This document shows positions 51,048 to 51,561 of a stretch of 51,561 nucleotides of DNA, one piece after another. The stretch is from Roseovarius nitratireducens (GTDB lineage Bacteria > Pseudomonadota > Alphaproteobacteria > Rhodobacterales > Rhodobacteraceae): assembly GCF_002925845.1 (NCBI RefSeq), contig NZ_PDNI01000046.1:1-51561 (forward strand), in the 5' to 3' direction. Each line of letters starts with the position of its first letter. Position 1 is the first letter of the stretch. The notes under the pieces are model-generated. The model was not told the DNA's origin. It searched no databases and was given only the letters and a program-made list of their open reading frames with translations. The position numbers were made by a program, and so were the translations under genes.

Positions 51048-51338
51048 ATGACGAACATTCCCGACCATGTCCGCCGAAATCACGAAAGAACCTCCGAGAG
51101 ACTGGATGAGGCGCGCGCAATGCTGCGCGCCGTCGAGCAGATGGCGGAGGCTGCAAGGCTGCCCCACTCGCCCGAGACTGAAAGTATGTTTGTTCTGATT
51201 GCGGCCACGCAAGACAAGTTGTTCGAGGCTGACGAAGCTCACGTTATCGAATGGGTGGGGCACGGCGGCAAGACAAGCGAGATGATGCTCGAGGGAACCG
51301 CTGCCGAACGCGATGAGGCCGCGGACGTCCAGCACTGA
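51048..51338 (+). CDS. Hypothetical 96-residue protein
   Basis: A small, polar, acidic protein rich in Glu, Ala and Arg (MTNIPDHVRRNHERTSERLD, EARAMLRAVEQMAEAARL), predicted helical with coiled-coil-like heptads in the first 40 residues. No family recognised, no membrane segment. ATG 51048 has TTGGAG upstream. The frame extends upstream to 50925 but would overlap the XRE gene. It is divergent from the XRE regulator over a shared operator candidate, so it may be controlled by it. Confidence 0.6.
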   Translation: MTNIPDHVRRNHERTSERLDEARAMLRAVEQMAEAARLPHSPETESMFVLIAATQDKLFEADEAHVIEWVGHGGKTSEMMLEGTAAERDEAADVQH

Positions 51339-51485
51339 GCAACTATCCGGACTCATGCAAGACAGCTGCACCATAGCCAGCATGTTTGAAGGGCTGGACG
51401 CCCTCCACCACGCCGCAGCCAGGCGGGAGGATTGCCTGTTTGCCAAGCGCGCCGAACCCGAGTGACGCCTTCAACGATCGACAAG

Positions 51486-51512
51486 GACCGGGCGGGATCC
51501 GCCCGGTCTTTT
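51486..51512 (+). terminator. Rho-independent terminator
   Basis: GACCGGGCGG-GAT-CCGCCCGGTC is a perfect 10-base stem with a 3-base loop, followed by TTTT. It lies 150 bases after the unknown 96-residue gene and ends rightward transcription there. Confidence 0.85.
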
Positions 51513-51561
51513 CTGCAATTGTGAAACCCGGTGACAAATTCGGTGACAAGGGCAAAAGAAA

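Noticed and set aside
51355-51465. 36-codon frame (MQDSCTIASMFEGLDALHHA) before the terminator
   Set aside because: No ribosome site and no recognisable family; may be a small gene, but I cannot support it.
1-51561. CRISPR arrays, rRNA and tRNA genes, replication origin
   Set aside because: I looked for regularly spaced repeats, cloverleaf-like segments and rRNA motifs and saw none; the tni module has no Cas genes beside it, so it is not a CRISPR-associated transposon on this evidence.

Overview
The window looks like accessory DNA of a high-GC alphaproteobacterium, most likely a Rhodobacteraceae/Roseobacter-group member. The evidence is the uniformly GC-rich codon use, a DUF1403 protein, a DctP/Q/M TRAP transporter, several hyuAB and coxMLS sets, and insertion-sequence types common in that group. 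This is inference from content; no rRNA, tRNA or replication gene fixes the taxon or says whether this is chromosome or plasmid.

Layout. (1) 1-8.3 kb is a mobile region: a partial DUF1403 gene, a compact tniA-tniB-tniQ transposition module flanked by inverted multi-copy end repeats (about 947-1025 and 4672-4766), a tyrosine recombinase starting exactly at the right end, a ParDE toxin-antitoxin pair with a palindromic operator, an IS3-family element and an IS481-type remnant. (2) 8.3-41.6 kb is a dense catabolic island: zinc-free MDR oxidoreductase, thioesterase, two acyl-CoA ligases, amidase, two hydantoinase/oxoprolinase-type HyuAB pairs, two aldehyde dehydrogenases, an old-yellow-enzyme reductase, a TRAP transporter with a fumarate-reductase-like flavoprotein, a class III aminotransferase, a three-subunit molybdenum hydroxylase and a polysaccharide-deacetylase/allantoinase-fold hydrolase. 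Its regulators are XRE, LysR, GntR and TetR types. (3) 41.6-42.9 kb is an IS graveyard (IS256 and IS481 remnants), with a palindromic mini-insertion inside the IS481 remnant. (4) 42.9-50.0 kb is a second catabolic block: LysR, a frameshifted GMC oxidoreductase, an aldehyde dehydrogenase, and an opposing operon for a gamma-butyrobetaine-hydroxylase-like dioxygenase, a class II aldolase and a 3-hydroxyisobutyrate-dehydrogenase-like enzyme. (5) 50-51.6 kb has a gap without recognisable genes, a small XRE regulator divergent from a 96-residue unknown protein over a palindrome, and a terminator.

Working model for the island: the genes suit uptake and breakdown of a nitrogen-containing ring compound (lactam, imide or N-heterocycle). 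CoxMLS would hydroxylate the ring. HyuAB and the deacetylase-fold enzyme would open cyclic amides or imides using ATP or water. The aminotransferase and aldehyde dehydrogenase would turn an omega-amino acid into a dicarboxylate. The OYE, flavoprotein, CoA ligases, MDR and thioesterase would process the carbon skeleton. HyuAB2-ALDH-aminotransferase parallels the known caprolactamase route; HyuAB1 plus CoA ligase also resembles the acetophenone carboxylase/CoA ligase arrangement. The true substrate cannot be read from sequence alone. Inverted IS481 remnants flank this island on both sides.
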